A stretch of 64,000 nucleotides of DNA from Pseudomonas sp. CC120222-01a (GTDB lineage: Bacteria; Pseudomonadota; Gammaproteobacteria; Pseudomonadales; Pseudomonadaceae): assembly GCF_003097235.1 (NCBI RefSeq), contig NZ_QEQQ01000024.1:1-64000 (forward strand), written 5' to 3'. The stretch's first letter is position 1. Each line of letters begins with the position of its first letter. The position numbers and the translations under genes were made by a program. Shown here piece by piece: positions 17,745 through 26,159 of the stretch. The notes beneath the pieces were generated by a model that was not told where the DNA came from, ran no database searches, and saw nothing but the letters and a program-made list of their open reading frames with translations.

Positions 17745-17796
17745 TGGTTCTCCCCAAGTGCGACTCGCGCTCGGCAGCTCGCACGGTCATCGCCCC
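17745..17796 (+). promoter_or_regulatory. Conserved ICE leader element, copy A
   Basis: A 52-base block that matches 42967-43019 at about 45 positions. Its centre is a dyad, TGCGA then 15 bases then TCGCA, preserved exactly in both copies. Each copy lies 115-190 bases before an ICE gene start. It is probably an activator site or promoter region shared by two ICE operons; the BisDC-type activator encoded at 9114-11223 is the obvious candidate to bind it. Confidence 0.6.
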
Positions 17797-17909
17797 ATCG
17801 ATGATGAGCGCCCGCCACACCGATCACGTTTTTGCACCTCTCCCTTGCGGAACTCACCAGCCGCCAGGGCCGGTGGATATCCGCGTTTCTGCTGAACAGG
17901 AGCTCCACC

Positions 17910-18455
17910 ATGACTACTGCAAGCAATAACGCCCCCACCACCTACTTCAACCTCCACACCCAAGGCATCGGTTACCTCAACCGTGTTCGCGAAGTCCCGG
18001 TCCGCCGTGGACAAGCCTTCATGGCCTGTGACATCGCGGCCTTGCACGGTGCCTCGGACGACGTCGAGTACACCCGCTTCGATTGCAAGGTCGCCAGCGG
18101 TGAAGCCGACCGGCTGATCCGTGAGCACCTGGAAGACGTCCGCGCGGAACGCAAGGTACTCATCGCGTTTCGCATCGGCGATCTTTGGGTCGATCCGTTC
18201 CTGTACGAGAAAGGCGAACGCAAGGGGCAACCCGGCGCCAGCCTCAAAGGCCGCCTGATCTTTATCGAGTGGATCAAGGTCGATGGCCAGTTCAGCTACC
18301 GTGCGCCCGCCCGCTCCGACGCTGTCGCCGCTGCTGAGGGAACTGAGCACGCGGAGACGGATGGAGATAAGGCAGACACTGACGCTGACTCCGATCAAGG
18401 TCAGCCAACTCCGACCGCCGCGCGCAAACCCACCACAGCCCATCAGTCTGCCTGA
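17910..18455 (+). CDS. DUF3577 / STY4534-family ICE protein
   Basis: A 181-aa protein of the STY4534 (DUF3577) family, conserved in PFGI-1-type ICEs. The first 135 residues form a compact domain with YFNLHTQGIGYLNRVREV (about 11-28) and FRIGDLWVDPFLYEKGERKG (about 90-109). The last 45 residues are acidic and Thr-rich, likely disordered. The fold resembles an OB-like single-strand-binding protein in pattern, but that is speculation. ATG at 17910 follows ACAGGAGCTCCACC. It starts an operon with the next genes and sits downstream of the conserved leader element. Confidence 0.75.
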   Translation: MTTASNNAPTTYFNLHTQGIGYLNRVREVPVRRGQAFMACDIAALHGASDDVEYTRFDCKVASGEADRLIREHLEDVRAERKVLIAFRIGDLWVDPFLYEKGERKGQPGASLKGRLIFIEWIKVDGQFSYRAPARSDAVAAAEGTEHAETDGDKADTDADSDQGQPTPTAARKPTTAHQSA

Positions 18456-18522
18456 GGCAGTTTGACCACCAGCAACTGGCGCTCCCAAGAGCGCCTGTTG
18501 CTCATTCACGTCCGAGGTCGCC

Positions 18523-18780
18523 ATGGAAAGCTTCTGGCTCTGTGAGGACTGCCTGCAGGCGGTTGCCTACGACGACTTCAGCGCGCTGTCGCTCTACTAC
18601 AGCGAGGCTGAAGTAGAACAACGCATCACTCTTATGCGCAACGAACTGCAGGCCTTGCTGCCCCTAAGCGCCGATTTCGATCCGCACACTGGCGCAGGCA
18701 TTCAGGCCTTTTCCACCCACCCGTGCGAGGGCTGCCATAACCCGCTGCACGGTGCCCGTCATCGTTTTACACGTCTGTGA
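18523..18780 (+). CDS. Small putative zinc-binding protein
   Basis: An 85-aa protein with two cysteine pairs, LCEDCLQ near the N-terminus (about 6-12) and CEGCHNP near the C-terminus (about 68-74), which could make one zinc site. The middle is helical and acidic (YSEAEVEQRITLMRNELQAL). I do not recognise the family beyond its regular presence next to RadC-like genes in ICEs. Co-directional with its neighbours, 67 bases after DUF3577. Confidence 0.6.
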   Translation: MESFWLCEDCLQAVAYDDFSALSLYYSEAEVEQRITLMRNELQALLPLSADFDPHTGAGIQAFSTHPCEGCHNPLHGARHRFTRL

Positions 18781-18845
18781 CTCACCTCTCTCATTTGCCT
18801 GGGGCACTCCCCCAGGGGGCGCTCCGTCTCCCACGAGGAATTGCC

Positions 18846-19340
18846 ATGAACATTGCCCAAAACCGGGTCGAGCGTCTCGACCCTACATTGGCCCAGCGTG
18901 CCCGCGAGGATGCGCTGCTAACCGAAGCACTGGAAGTGCTGGATCAACGTTACTTCCAGCGCGGCGAGCAACTGATCACGCCGTGCGATGCAGCGTCCTA
19001 TCTGAAACTGCAGCTCGCACCCTATCACCATGAGGTGTTTGCGCTGCTCTGCCTGGACTCACAGCATCGAGTGCTCAGCTTCGACATCCTCTTCACTGGC
19101 AGCATCGACGGCGCCTCCGTGTATCCGCGCCAGGTCGTCGTTAAAGCACTCGAGCACAACGCTGCTGCGGTGATCTTCAGCCACAACCACCCCTCCGGCT
19201 GTTCGGAACCGAGCGGCGCCGATCGGGTGCTCACCAACCGCCTGATCGAGGCCTTGGCCTTGGTTGAGGTGCGTGTGCTGGACCACATCATCGTGGGTGA
19301 AGGCACGCCGCTATCGCTGGCTGATTACGGCTGGATCTGA
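18846..19340 (+). CDS. radC: RadC-like JAB/MPN domain protein (YeeS type)
   Basis: A 164-aa RadC-family protein with the JAB1/MPN metalloprotease-like core: LDSQHRVLSFDILFTGSID at about 74-92, then the metal-binding FSHNHPSG (about 115-122) and a downstream Asp in LDHIIVG. The helix-hairpin-helix domain of chromosomal RadC is missing, as in the mobile-element YeeS-like copies. The family's role in repair is disputed. On islands it is probably involved in DNA processing or anti-defence. GAGGAA precedes the ATG at 18846. Confidence 0.85.
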   Translation: MNIAQNRVERLDPTLAQRAREDALLTEALEVLDQRYFQRGEQLITPCDAASYLKLQLAPYHHEVFALLCLDSQHRVLSFDILFTGSIDGASVYPRQVVVKALEHNAAAVIFSHNHPSGCSEPSGADRVLTNRLIEALALVEVRVLDHIIVGEGTPLSLADYGWI

Positions 19341-19404
19341 CCATCCCCACCACTTGAAGGGTCACCGCCTGTACGGGGTGACCTTCGCATTTTGGAGCGC
19401 CATA

Positions 19405-20121
19405 ATGTCCACTCCTCTTCGCAATCCATTCCTCCGCGGCTTCCAGGACCTGAGCTACGAACGCGTGGTGCAGATCAGCTACGCTGACGATTGCCCGCCC
19501 TGCTACCGATCCCTTCACCCTGCGCTGCATGACCTGCCGGATGACGGCATCAATTTCCAGCCGTGCCTGTTCGATGATGACTTCGCGGTGATTACTGACG
19601 GCGAAAGCGTGCCCGAGTTTGTCCGCATGCAGTGCCCTGCAGACGGCACCGTCAGCCAGGTGCTCTACCAGGTCACAGGCCTGCATCATGGCCGCCGGAA
19701 GCACGTCAGCGACCTCCCCAGCGAGGAAGCTGCACAGGACTTGATTGAGCAACTGTCCTTCGCCACTGGGCACTACAGCCGCAGCTGGGAGATCAGCAGT
19801 GCGCACCTACCAGCAGATGAGTTCGAGTTCCTGCAGGTGTGCGCCTGGTGTCGTTCACCGTCGGGTTTCTTCGAGTGCTTCGAGCTGAGCAGCAACAACG
19901 CGGTGGGCTGCAAGCTGTACTCGACGCCCTGGCTCAAAAACATTGCCGCGGGCGGCAGCTACTGCAGCACCGAGGAAGTGACTGCACGTCTGCGCGCAGA
20001 TCACGTGCCACCGGTGCTGCTGCGCCTGCTGTTACTGGCCGGTGAGGCCGACACCCGCCTGCTGATCTTCGACCCCGATGCAACGCCACTTTCCGAGTTA
20101 CCCATGTTCACCGACGATTGA
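19405..20121 (+). CDS. Conserved ICE protein, DUF5983-like, function unknown
   Basis: A 238-aa cytoplasmic protein without signal peptide or membrane segment. The N-terminal half is beta-rich with SYADDCPPCYRSLHPAL (about 24-40) and the C-terminal half contains CAWCRSPSGFFECFELSSNN. It ends in an acidic tail, followed at once by a strong terminator, so it closes the DUF3577-RadC operon. TGGAG precedes the ATG at 19405. The DUF5983 link is from memory of similar ICE proteins. No activity can be proposed. Confidence 0.55.
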   Translation: MSTPLRNPFLRGFQDLSYERVVQISYADDCPPCYRSLHPALHDLPDDGINFQPCLFDDDFAVITDGESVPEFVRMQCPADGTVSQVLYQVTGLHHGRRKHVSDLPSEEAAQDLIEQLSFATGHYSRSWEISSAHLPADEFEFLQVCAWCRSPSGFFECFELSSNNAVGCKLYSTPWLKNIAAGGSYCSTEEVTARLRADHVPPVLLRLLLLAGEADTRLLIFDPDATPLSELPMFTDD

Positions 20122-20127
20122 CCTCAA

Positions 20128-20148
20128 GGCGCCTCCGGGCGCCTTTTT
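20128..20148 (+). terminator. Rho-independent terminator
   Basis: GGCGCC, a 4-base TCCG loop region and GGCGCC followed by five T, 7 bases after the stop codon. It ends the DUF3577 to DUF5983-like operon before the mating-pair genes begin. Confidence 0.85.
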
Positions 20149-20251
20149 CATGGTTGCGCCAGCATAATTCAGTCGGCGAGATTCGATTTTTCAGTGGGGG
20201 CGCGCGCTGGCTTTTCGCCAAGGTGACGGCATCTTTTGTCGAGACCTGGTC

Positions 20252-20761
20252 ATGCATACCCCCACGCTCTTCACGCTCGGACTGATGCTCACGTTGCTGG
20301 GCTGCAGCACGCCGCCACCGGTGCACACCCCTGCACCACCCGCACCCGCCCCGCCCCCAGCGGCCAAGCCAAAGTCCCCTCTACCCGCCTGGGTCCGACA
20401 GGACCGCTACACCCTGGCCAGCACCCGGCCAACGCTGGAGCAGCGCCAACCGCTGTATCAGCTGATCAACGTCCAGATCGCACCCGCGCTGCACGCGACG
20501 GTCGGTGAAGCGCTGCACCACGTGCTGCAGCTCTCCGGCTTCTCCCTCTGCCCCGAAAGCCCCGCTGTAGCTCGGTTGTTTCGTCGACCCTTGCCTGCCG
20601 TCCATCACGACCTCGGACCGATCTCGCTGCTGGATGCCTTGGCCATCATTGGCGGCCCCGCCTGGCGACTCGACATTGATCCGGTCGAGCGGAGCGTGTG
20701 TTACGCCCTGCGCCTTCCCCCGCCCGAACCACCCTTTTCGACACTGGAGATCGCACCATGA
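20252..20761 (+). CDS. PilL-like conjugation lipoprotein (N-terminal domain type)
   Basis: A 169-aa lipoprotein: a signal peptide with lipobox LLGC (about residues 13-16), a Pro/Ala-rich linker to about 45, then a domain with NVQIAPALHATVGEALHHVL that matches the PilL N-terminal domain (TIGR03748) of ICE type IV pili. Full PilL proteins are roughly twice as long, so this is a short form. It probably sits at the outer membrane or anchors the pilus/T4SS machinery. Its stop overlaps the next ATG (ATGA). It opens the transfer operon after the terminator at 20148. Confidence 0.72.
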   Translation: MHTPTLFTLGLMLTLLGCSTPPPVHTPAPPAPAPPPAAKPKSPLPAWVRQDRYTLASTRPTLEQRQPLYQLINVQIAPALHATVGEALHHVLQLSGFSLCPESPAVARLFRRPLPAVHHDLGPISLLDALAIIGGPAWRLDIDPVERSVCYALRLPPPEPPFSTLEIAP

Positions 20762-21426
20762 AGGTTCACCACTTTCAGGCCTTGGTGATCGGCGCCCTGT
20801 GCCTGGGTGCTGCCGTCCTCGCGGCTGAAACCTACAACCAGCACCAGCAACTGGCCGAGCTGCAGAGCGCCGCACGCAATGCGCCAGCCGACCCCAGCCC
20901 GTCACTGCGTCGCGACATCGGTGAATTGCGCACAACGCTGTCCACGCTGTCGCCTCAAGTCGCGGCCCTGAAAGACGCCCAGCACCAGCACACCAGGGCA
21001 CAGGCAACGCTCGGCCAGCAACTCGACGAGCTGACGGCTTCCATCAGGGTCCTGCAAGCGGGACAGCCAGGGCCGAGTAGCGCCGATTTGAGCGCCTTGG
21101 ACCATCGCATCGGCGCGGCAGAAGTGGTGCTCGAGAAACTGTCGAGCGCCCCTAGGGTGCCGGCCGCCGCTGCGTCCCCAACTGCCCCCGTCAGCGAAAA
21201 ATCAAAAGCCAAGGCACCGCAGCCGCCCTTCACCCTGCAGGGTATTGAGACGCGCGGCAGCATCCGGTTCGTGGCCGCCCTGCCTGCCGGCGCCCACGCA
21301 CTATCCACCGTGCACCTGCTCCAGCCCGGTGACAGCTTGAACGGCTGGCAACTGCGGGAGATTCGCGAGGACCAGGCCGTGTTCTACGTCCCCGGCCACG
21401 GCGATCGGACCCTGCCCATCCCATGA
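20758..21426 (+). CDS. Membrane-anchored coiled-coil conjugation protein
   Basis: A 222-aa protein with one N-terminal membrane segment (ALVIGALCLGAAVLAA, about 8-23), a long coiled coil (about 30-135, with EQHQQLAELQSA-like and LKDAQHQHTRAQATLGQQLD repeats), a Pro/Lys-rich linker and a small C-terminal beta domain (HLLQPGDSLNGWQLREI) of the type seen in GspC/PilP-like periplasmic proteins. It is translationally coupled to the PilL-like gene. It probably spans the periplasm between inner- and outer-membrane parts of the machinery. Confidence 0.65.
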   Translation: MKVHHFQALVIGALCLGAAVLAAETYNQHQQLAELQSAARNAPADPSPSLRRDIGELRTTLSTLSPQVAALKDAQHQHTRAQATLGQQLDELTASIRVLQAGQPGPSSADLSALDHRIGAAEVVLEKLSSAPRVPAAAASPTAPVSEKSKAKAPQPPFTLQGIETRGSIRFVAALPAGAHALSTVHLLQPGDSLNGWQLREIREDQAVFYVPGHGDRTLPIP

Positions 21427-21436
21427 GGAGGTGAAC

Positions 21437-22156
21437 GTGGATAGGTTTTCCGCGGTTGCGCTCATCCTGCTACCGGCTTACGTGTTCGCCGATCAGGGCT
21501 CGAGTGTCGTTAAGCATGTCGACGCTCAGGTGCAGTTGAGCGAACAGTCGCCGCTGGCACGGCAGGCGTCTGCAGCAGACCAGGCCAAGGCCTGGGGCCT
21601 GACGGATGACGAATGGGCCACGTTTGAGCGCCTGCAGACCGGCCCCCGCCATTACTGGTCTCCGCAACTTGACCCGCTCACCACCCTGGGCGTCGAGGCC
21701 AACTCGGATCAGGAGCGGCAACGCTACGCAGAGCTGCAGGTCCGTCTGGAAGCCAGGCGTGCCGAGCGCGAACTGGCCTACCAGAAAGCCTACACCGCTG
21801 CCTGGGCGCGGCTGTTTCCGGGTCTGCAGCCCGTGCAGGGAATGAGCGACGATGCCAGCCCCTCGAGCAGCAGCCGCACGGCGCTGTTCGTGGGAGACAA
21901 ATGCGCCGCCTGCGTGACCAGCCTTCAGCAATGGCTGAAGGCCGGGGCCCGGCTGGATGTGTACCTGGTCGGCAGCCAAGGCAACGACGCGCGATTGCGC
22001 CAATGGGCGCAGGCTGCAGGCATTACCGCCTCACAGGTCAGCGGCGGCCAGGTCACCTTGAACCATGACCGCGGCCGCTGGTTTGCCCTGGGCGCCAGCC
22101 GGCCCCTGCCAGCCCGCTATCAGCAGGTGGACGGAAAATGGCAGCGCATCGACTGA
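21437..22156 (+). CDS. Integrating conjugative element protein, PFL_4693 (TIGR03759) family
   Basis: A 239-aa exported protein of the PFL_4693 family. A signal peptide (SAVALILLPAYVFA) is followed by a helical charged domain containing WGLTDDEWATFERLQTG, the family signature, and a thioredoxin-like C-terminal half with DKCAACVTSLQQWL, a CxxC pair at about 155-158. This suggests periplasmic disulfide handling or a structural copy of that fold. I prefer the GTG at 21437, five bases after GGAGG, over the GTG at 21431. It overlaps the transglycosylase gene. Confidence 0.78.
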   Translation: MDRFSAVALILLPAYVFADQGSSVVKHVDAQVQLSEQSPLARQASAADQAKAWGLTDDEWATFERLQTGPRHYWSPQLDPLTTLGVEANSDQERQRYAELQVRLEARRAERELAYQKAYTAAWARLFPGLQPVQGMSDDASPSSSSRTALFVGDKCAACVTSLQQWLKAGARLDVYLVGSQGNDARLRQWAQAAGITASQVSGGQVTLNHDRGRWFALGASRPLPARYQQVDGKWQRID

Positions 22157-22692
22157 TCCTAGCCCTGGCGATGGTCGGCGCCAGCACCGCTCACGCAGGT
22201 GTTTTGCCGCCGCCGGCGTATCAATCGGCGGCCGCGCATGCCGGTATCCCCGCCTCGGTGCTGTTCGCCATTGCCTTGCAGGAAAGTGGCACGCCGCTGC
22301 GCGGGCAGCTCATGCCTTGGCCCTGGACCTTGAATGTCGCGGGGTCACCGCTGCGGTTTGCCCGACGCGATGAGGCGTGTACCGCACTGAGGGAGGCGCT
22401 CAGCCGCCACGATCCCAAGCGCATTGATGTCGGGCTGGGACAGACCAACCTGGGATATCACCCCGACCGCTACCCCAGCCCCTGCGATGCCCTCGATCCC
22501 CGCGCCAACCTCGCGGTCACCGCCGAGCTGTTGCGCGCGCACTATGCCGACACTGGTGACTGGGTTGTCGCCGCCGGCCGCTATCACCGGCCTGCCGGTG
22601 GTCCTCCGGCAGCGCGCTATCGCCATCAGTTCACCCGTCACTGGCAGCGTGTCCAGCCCATCGCGACGGCACCCGGACGGACACAGCCATGA
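22138..22692 (+). CDS. Lytic transglycosylase of the conjugation apparatus
   Basis: A 184-aa exported protein: signal peptide ILALAMVGASTAHA, then an SLT-type lysozyme-like domain with the catalytic glutamate in LFAIALQESGTPLRG (about residue 48) and the conserved DVGLGQTNLGYHPDRY (about 99-114) and ANLAVTAELL motifs. It should open the peptidoglycan locally so the T4SS can be built, as VirB1 does in other systems. The first codons lie inside the preceding gene and the stop overlaps the next ATG, so the whole block is coupled. Confidence 0.85.
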   Translation: MAAHRLILALAMVGASTAHAGVLPPPAYQSAAAHAGIPASVLFAIALQESGTPLRGQLMPWPWTLNVAGSPLRFARRDEACTALREALSRHDPKRIDVGLGQTNLGYHPDRYPSPCDALDPRANLAVTAELLRAHYADTGDWVVAAGRYHRPAGGPPAARYRHQFTRHWQRVQPIATAPGRTQP

Positions 22693-23108
22693 GTTGCTTG
22701 CGCTTGGTGGCCCTGGCCCTCTTTCCGTGGCTGTCGTTTGCCGCAAGCGCTGATTCCAGCAGTCTGCCCGCCCCCACCACGCTGAACTGGGTGCTGCCGG
22801 TGCGCAGCGCTCGCCTCTCGCCCGGAATCGTGCCGCCCAGGGCATTGAGCCTTCCCAGCATGACGCCGCTATTTCTGGTTGGGCAGGACGCGGCTTCCCT
22901 GGAGTGGCTGTCGCGACACGCCCAGGCGCTACAAGACTTAGGCGCCAACGGATTAGCGGTCGAGGTAGACGATGTACAGGCGCTGCGTCGCATCCAGACG
23001 GCAGCGCCTGGGCTGACTATCTGGCCAGTCAGTGGTGACGACATCGCCGAGCGGTTGGAGCTGGAGCACTACCCGGTGCTGATCACGCCCACCGGCCTGG
23101 AACAGTGA
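22689..23108 (+). CDS. Integrating conjugative element protein, PFL_4695 (TIGR03765) family
   Basis: A 139-aa exported protein with a signal peptide (LALFPWLSFAASA) and the family pattern TLNWVLPVRSARLSPG plus TPLFLVGQDAASLEWLSRH. The latter half resembles a truncated TrbC/thioredoxin-like periplasmic fold and ends ERLELEHYPVLITPTGLEQ. Function unknown; always precedes traD in this ICE class. ATG overlaps the transglycosylase stop, and the traD start lies 10 bases downstream. Confidence 0.78.
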   Translation: MSCLRLVALALFPWLSFAASADSSSLPAPTTLNWVLPVRSARLSPGIVPPRALSLPSMTPLFLVGQDAASLEWLSRHAQALQDLGANGLAVEVDDVQALRRIQTAAPGLTIWPVSGDDIAERLELEHYPVLITPTGLEQ

Positions 23109-23117
23109 GGGCACATC

Positions 23118-25244
23118 ATGAGCGAGCACGCGATGGAATCCCTGCTGCGCCCGGCGGTGGAACTGTACACCGTGGGTATCTGCACCGGCGCCGGAGCCTT
23201 GTGCCTGCACTCGCCCTGGGCCGTGGCCCTGTCGCCTGAGGTAGGGACTGGCATGGCACTGGCCTACACTGCGTTCGGCCTGAAGCGACTCAACGAGGCA
23301 CGGATTGTCCTGCGCTACCGGCGCAACATCCGCCGCCTGCCCCGCTACTCGCTGACCAGCCGGCAGATCCCGGTGAGCAGCAAGCGCCTGTTCATGGGCC
23401 GTGGCTTCCGCTGGAGCCGCCTGCACACGCAGCGCCTGCTCGAAGCTCAGGACCCGGCGCTGGCCCACTATGTCAACCAGTCGGCTGCCCACCAGTGGGC
23501 GCGGCGGATGGAGCAGCTGCTGGAGAAGGCTCCACCGGGGCTGTCGCTGCTACCTCGTATGACCGCCTGGGACAGCCCGTTCAACCCGGTGCGTCCGTTA
23601 CCGCCGGTGGGAGGCTCGCCATTACTACACGGCGTCGAGCCGAAGGAACAGGAAGCCAGCCTGCCGCTGGGTGAACGGGTCGGACATACACTGGTGCTGG
23701 GTACCACACGGGTGGGCAAGACGCGCCTGGCTGAGGTGTATATCACCCAAGACATCCACCGACCGAGCCAGGAAGTGGTCATCGTCTTCGACCCCAAGGG
23801 CGACGCCGACCTGCTCAAGCGCATGTACATCGAGGCGCGGCGCGCCGGCCGTGAGCACGAGTTCTATGTGTTCCACCTGGGCTGGCCGGAGATCTCCGCG
23901 CGCTACAACGCCATCGGCCGCTTCGGGCGCATTTCAGAAGTGGCCACCCGGATCGCCGGCCAGTTGAGTGGCGAGGGCAACTCGGCGGCCTTCCGCGAGT
24001 TCGCCTGGCGCTTCGTCAACATCATCGCGAGGGCGCTGATCGAACTCGGCCGCCGCCCGGACTACCTGCAGATCCAGCGCCATGTGGTGAACATCGATGC
24101 GCTTTTCATCGAGTACGCCCAGCATTTCTTCGCCAGGCATGATCCACTGGCCTGGGAAGCGATCGTGCAGATTGAAGGTCGCCTGAACGAGAAGAACATT
24201 CCGCGGCACATGGTTGGCCGGGAAAAGCGCGTGGTCGCCATCGAGCAGTACCTGACCGCCAAGCGCATCTTCGACCCCGTCATGGACGGACTGCGCTCGG
24301 CCGTGCGCTACGACCGCACCTACTTCGACAAGATCGTGGCCTCATTGCTGCCACTGCTGGAAAAGCTCACCAGCGGCAAGACCGCACAGCTGCTGGCACC
24401 GAACTATTCCGATCTGGATGACCCGCGACCGATCTTCGACTGGCTACAGGTCATCCGCAAGCGCGGCATCGTCTATGTCGGCCTCGATGCCTTGTCGGAT
24501 GCTGAAGTGGCCGCCGCCGTCGGTAACTCGATGTTCGCCGATCTAGTCTCCGTCGCCGGCCACATCTACAAGCACGGCATCGATCACGGCCTGCCAGGCT
24601 CCTCCAGCGCAGCGGATAAGGTGTCCATCAACCTGCACGCCGATGAGTTCAACGAACTGATGGGCGATGAGTTCATTCCGCTGATCAACAAAGGCGGCGG
24701 TGCCGGTATCCAGGTCACCGCCTACACCCAAACCCTAAGTGACATCGAGGCGCGTATCGGTAACCGCGCCAAGGCCGGTCAGGTCATCGGCAATTTCAAC
24801 ACCCTGCAGATGCTGCGCGTGCGAGAAACCGCGACCGCAGAGCTGCTGACCAACCAACTTCCCAAGGTCAACGTGCAGACACGCACCCTGGTCTCCGGCG
24901 CGACGGACACTGCCGATCCTGATGCGCGTACCGACTTCACCTCCTCCTCGCAGGACCGGGTCACTACCACTGCCGTGCCATTGATCGAACCGGCGCACAT
25001 TATCGCCTTGCCTAAGGGGCAGATGTTCTCGTTCCAGGAAGGCGGACAACTGTGGAAGGTCCGCATGCCGCTGCCCAAACCGGCCAGCGATGATGCGATG
25101 CCGGCGGACCTTCAGACCCTGGCTGCACGCATGCGCGAGTCCTACAACGTCAATGCAGGGAGTTGGTGGAGCAGCGCGGGAGGTGCCCCCACGGCCGATT
25201 TCGATCCCGAGATACCTCCACTAGGGCGCAGGCACGCGCCTTAA
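23118..25244 (+). CDS. traD: Type IV coupling protein TraD (VirD4-like ATPase)
   Basis: A 708-aa inner-membrane coupling ATPase that brings the relaxase-DNA complex to the secretion channel. Two N-terminal hydrophobic stretches lie at about 18-60. The Walker A box GTTRVGKTR is at about 195-203 and Walker B near VIVFDPKGDADLLKR (about 219-233). The DEFNEL segment at about 511-516 and a glutamine-rich QVTAYTQTLSDIEARIGNR region follow. Layout and length fit TIGR03743 (SXT/PFGI TraD). It is encoded directly downstream of the periplasmic block, as usual. Confidence 0.92.
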   Translation: MSEHAMESLLRPAVELYTVGICTGAGALCLHSPWAVALSPEVGTGMALAYTAFGLKRLNEARIVLRYRRNIRRLPRYSLTSRQIPVSSKRLFMGRGFRWSRLHTQRLLEAQDPALAHYVNQSAAHQWARRMEQLLEKAPPGLSLLPRMTAWDSPFNPVRPLPPVGGSPLLHGVEPKEQEASLPLGERVGHTLVLGTTRVGKTRLAEVYITQDIHRPSQEVVIVFDPKGDADLLKRMYIEARRAGREHEFYVFHLGWPEISARYNAIGRFGRISEVATRIAGQLSGEGNSAAFREFAWRFVNIIARALIELGRRPDYLQIQRHVVNIDALFIEYAQHFFARHDPLAWEAIVQIEGRLNEKNIPRHMVGREKRVVAIEQYLTAKRIFDPVMDGLRSAVRYDRTYFDKIVASLLPLLEKLTSGKTAQLLAPNYSDLDDPRPIFDWLQVIRKRGIVYVGLDALSDAEVAAAVGNSMFADLVSVAGHIYKHGIDHGLPGSSSAADKVSINLHADEFNELMGDEFIPLINKGGGAGIQVTAYTQTLSDIEARIGNRAKAGQVIGNFNTLQMLRVRETATAELLTNQLPKVNVQTRTLVSGATDTADPDARTDFTSSSQDRVTTTAVPLIEPAHIIALPKGQMFSFQEGGQLWKVRMPLPKPASDDAMPADLQTLAARMRESYNVNAGSWWSSAGGAPTADFDPEIPPLGRRHAP

Positions 25245-25269
25245 GCGAGCGAGTACTGCGGAGCCCCCT

Positions 25270-25998
25270 ATGCCGACCACTCCAGCCAGCCAACATCCTG
25301 CGCAAAGACGTCCGGGGTTTATCTTCGGCACGCTTGAGCTTTGTCTACGGCTGCTCGGTTTGCTGTTCGCTTCGCTGATCTTCTCTATCTTCCTGGAGTT
25401 CGCGGGCATGTTGTGGTTCTGGCCCGAGCAGGGCTGGCATCACAGCCATGCCATGTGGCTCAGTGAGTTGGGATGGCTCAGCGATCATTTCAAAAACTCG
25501 CTGCTCGTGGAGAAGCCCGCGCAAGCCACCGCCAAAGTCCTTCAGCACCTGAACGAATGGGTCGTGGTCCGCTCCGGCTGGTCGCAATCTGCCACCCAAC
25601 TGAAACTGATCAGTAGAGAAGCGACAATGCAGGGGCAGTTCGCCCAAGCCTACGTTGTGGTGGAAGATTACCTACTGGCAGCGCTGTTCACCGTATTCAC
25701 ATTTGTAGTGCGCCTAGCCGTACTCACCCTAGCCATGCCGCTCTTCCTGCTCGGCGTGATCACGGGTGCCGTCGATGGTTTGATGCGCCGCGACCTCCGC
25801 AAGTTCAGCGCCGATCGCGAGAGCAGCTTTGTCTACCATCGTGCGAAGCGAACCTTGTTGCCATTGATGGTAAGCCCTTGGGTGATCTACCTCTCCCTTC
25901 CCACCTCAGTAAATCCCAATTGGGTGCTATTACCATGCGCTGCGTTGCTTGGGTGGATGGTGTCAATCACGGCTACAACCTTCAAAAAATATCTCTGA
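25270..25998 (+). CDS. ICE membrane protein, PFL_4697 (TIGR03747) family
   Basis: A 242-aa inner-membrane protein with four predicted membrane segments: about 18-50, 132-165 and two near 196-236 (VSPWVIYLSLPTSVNP region). It carries the family stretch LGVITGAVDGLMRRDLRKFS followed by RESSFVYHRAKR. It follows traD by 25 bases and is its constant partner in these ICEs, so it may assist coupling-protein assembly. The transfer operon is interrupted directly after it by the minus-strand cargo block. Confidence 0.82.
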   Translation: MPTTPASQHPAQRRPGFIFGTLELCLRLLGLLFASLIFSIFLEFAGMLWFWPEQGWHHSHAMWLSELGWLSDHFKNSLLVEKPAQATAKVLQHLNEWVVVRSGWSQSATQLKLISREATMQGQFAQAYVVVEDYLLAALFTVFTFVVRLAVLTLAMPLFLLGVITGAVDGLMRRDLRKFSADRESSFVYHRAKRTLLPLMVSPWVIYLSLPTSVNPNWVLLPCAALLGWMVSITATTFKKYL

Positions 25999-26159
25999 CT
26001 TTCCGCTACCGACCCAAGACGTTATTGAGTTTGACTTAATTTTTGTAGTAACGGGCTTGCACCGCGAAGCTGCCAGCCCATGAAATGAGCTGTTGTGCAC
26101 CGCCTTCGCCCGTGATTGCGGGCAAGCCTCGCTCCCCAAGAACTTCTTTGAAGCAACAA

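Larger units (their letters stand above)
17167..17909. other. Long non-coding stretch with hairpin and leader element
   Basis: About 740 bases between topB and the DUF3577 gene with no convincing gene on either strand. It contains a perfect 18-bp inverted repeat at 17323-17368 and, at 17745-17796, one copy of a conserved dyad element repeated at 42967. AGGAG at about 17899 serves the DUF3577 start. Its size and symmetry make it a candidate for a promoter plus an origin or transfer site. Confidence 0.55.

Noticed and set aside
17575..17945. Minus-strand frames between topB and DUF3577
   Set aside because: They run through the conserved leader element and into the DUF3577 start region; Arg/Ala/Gly-rich shadow text without a ribosome site.
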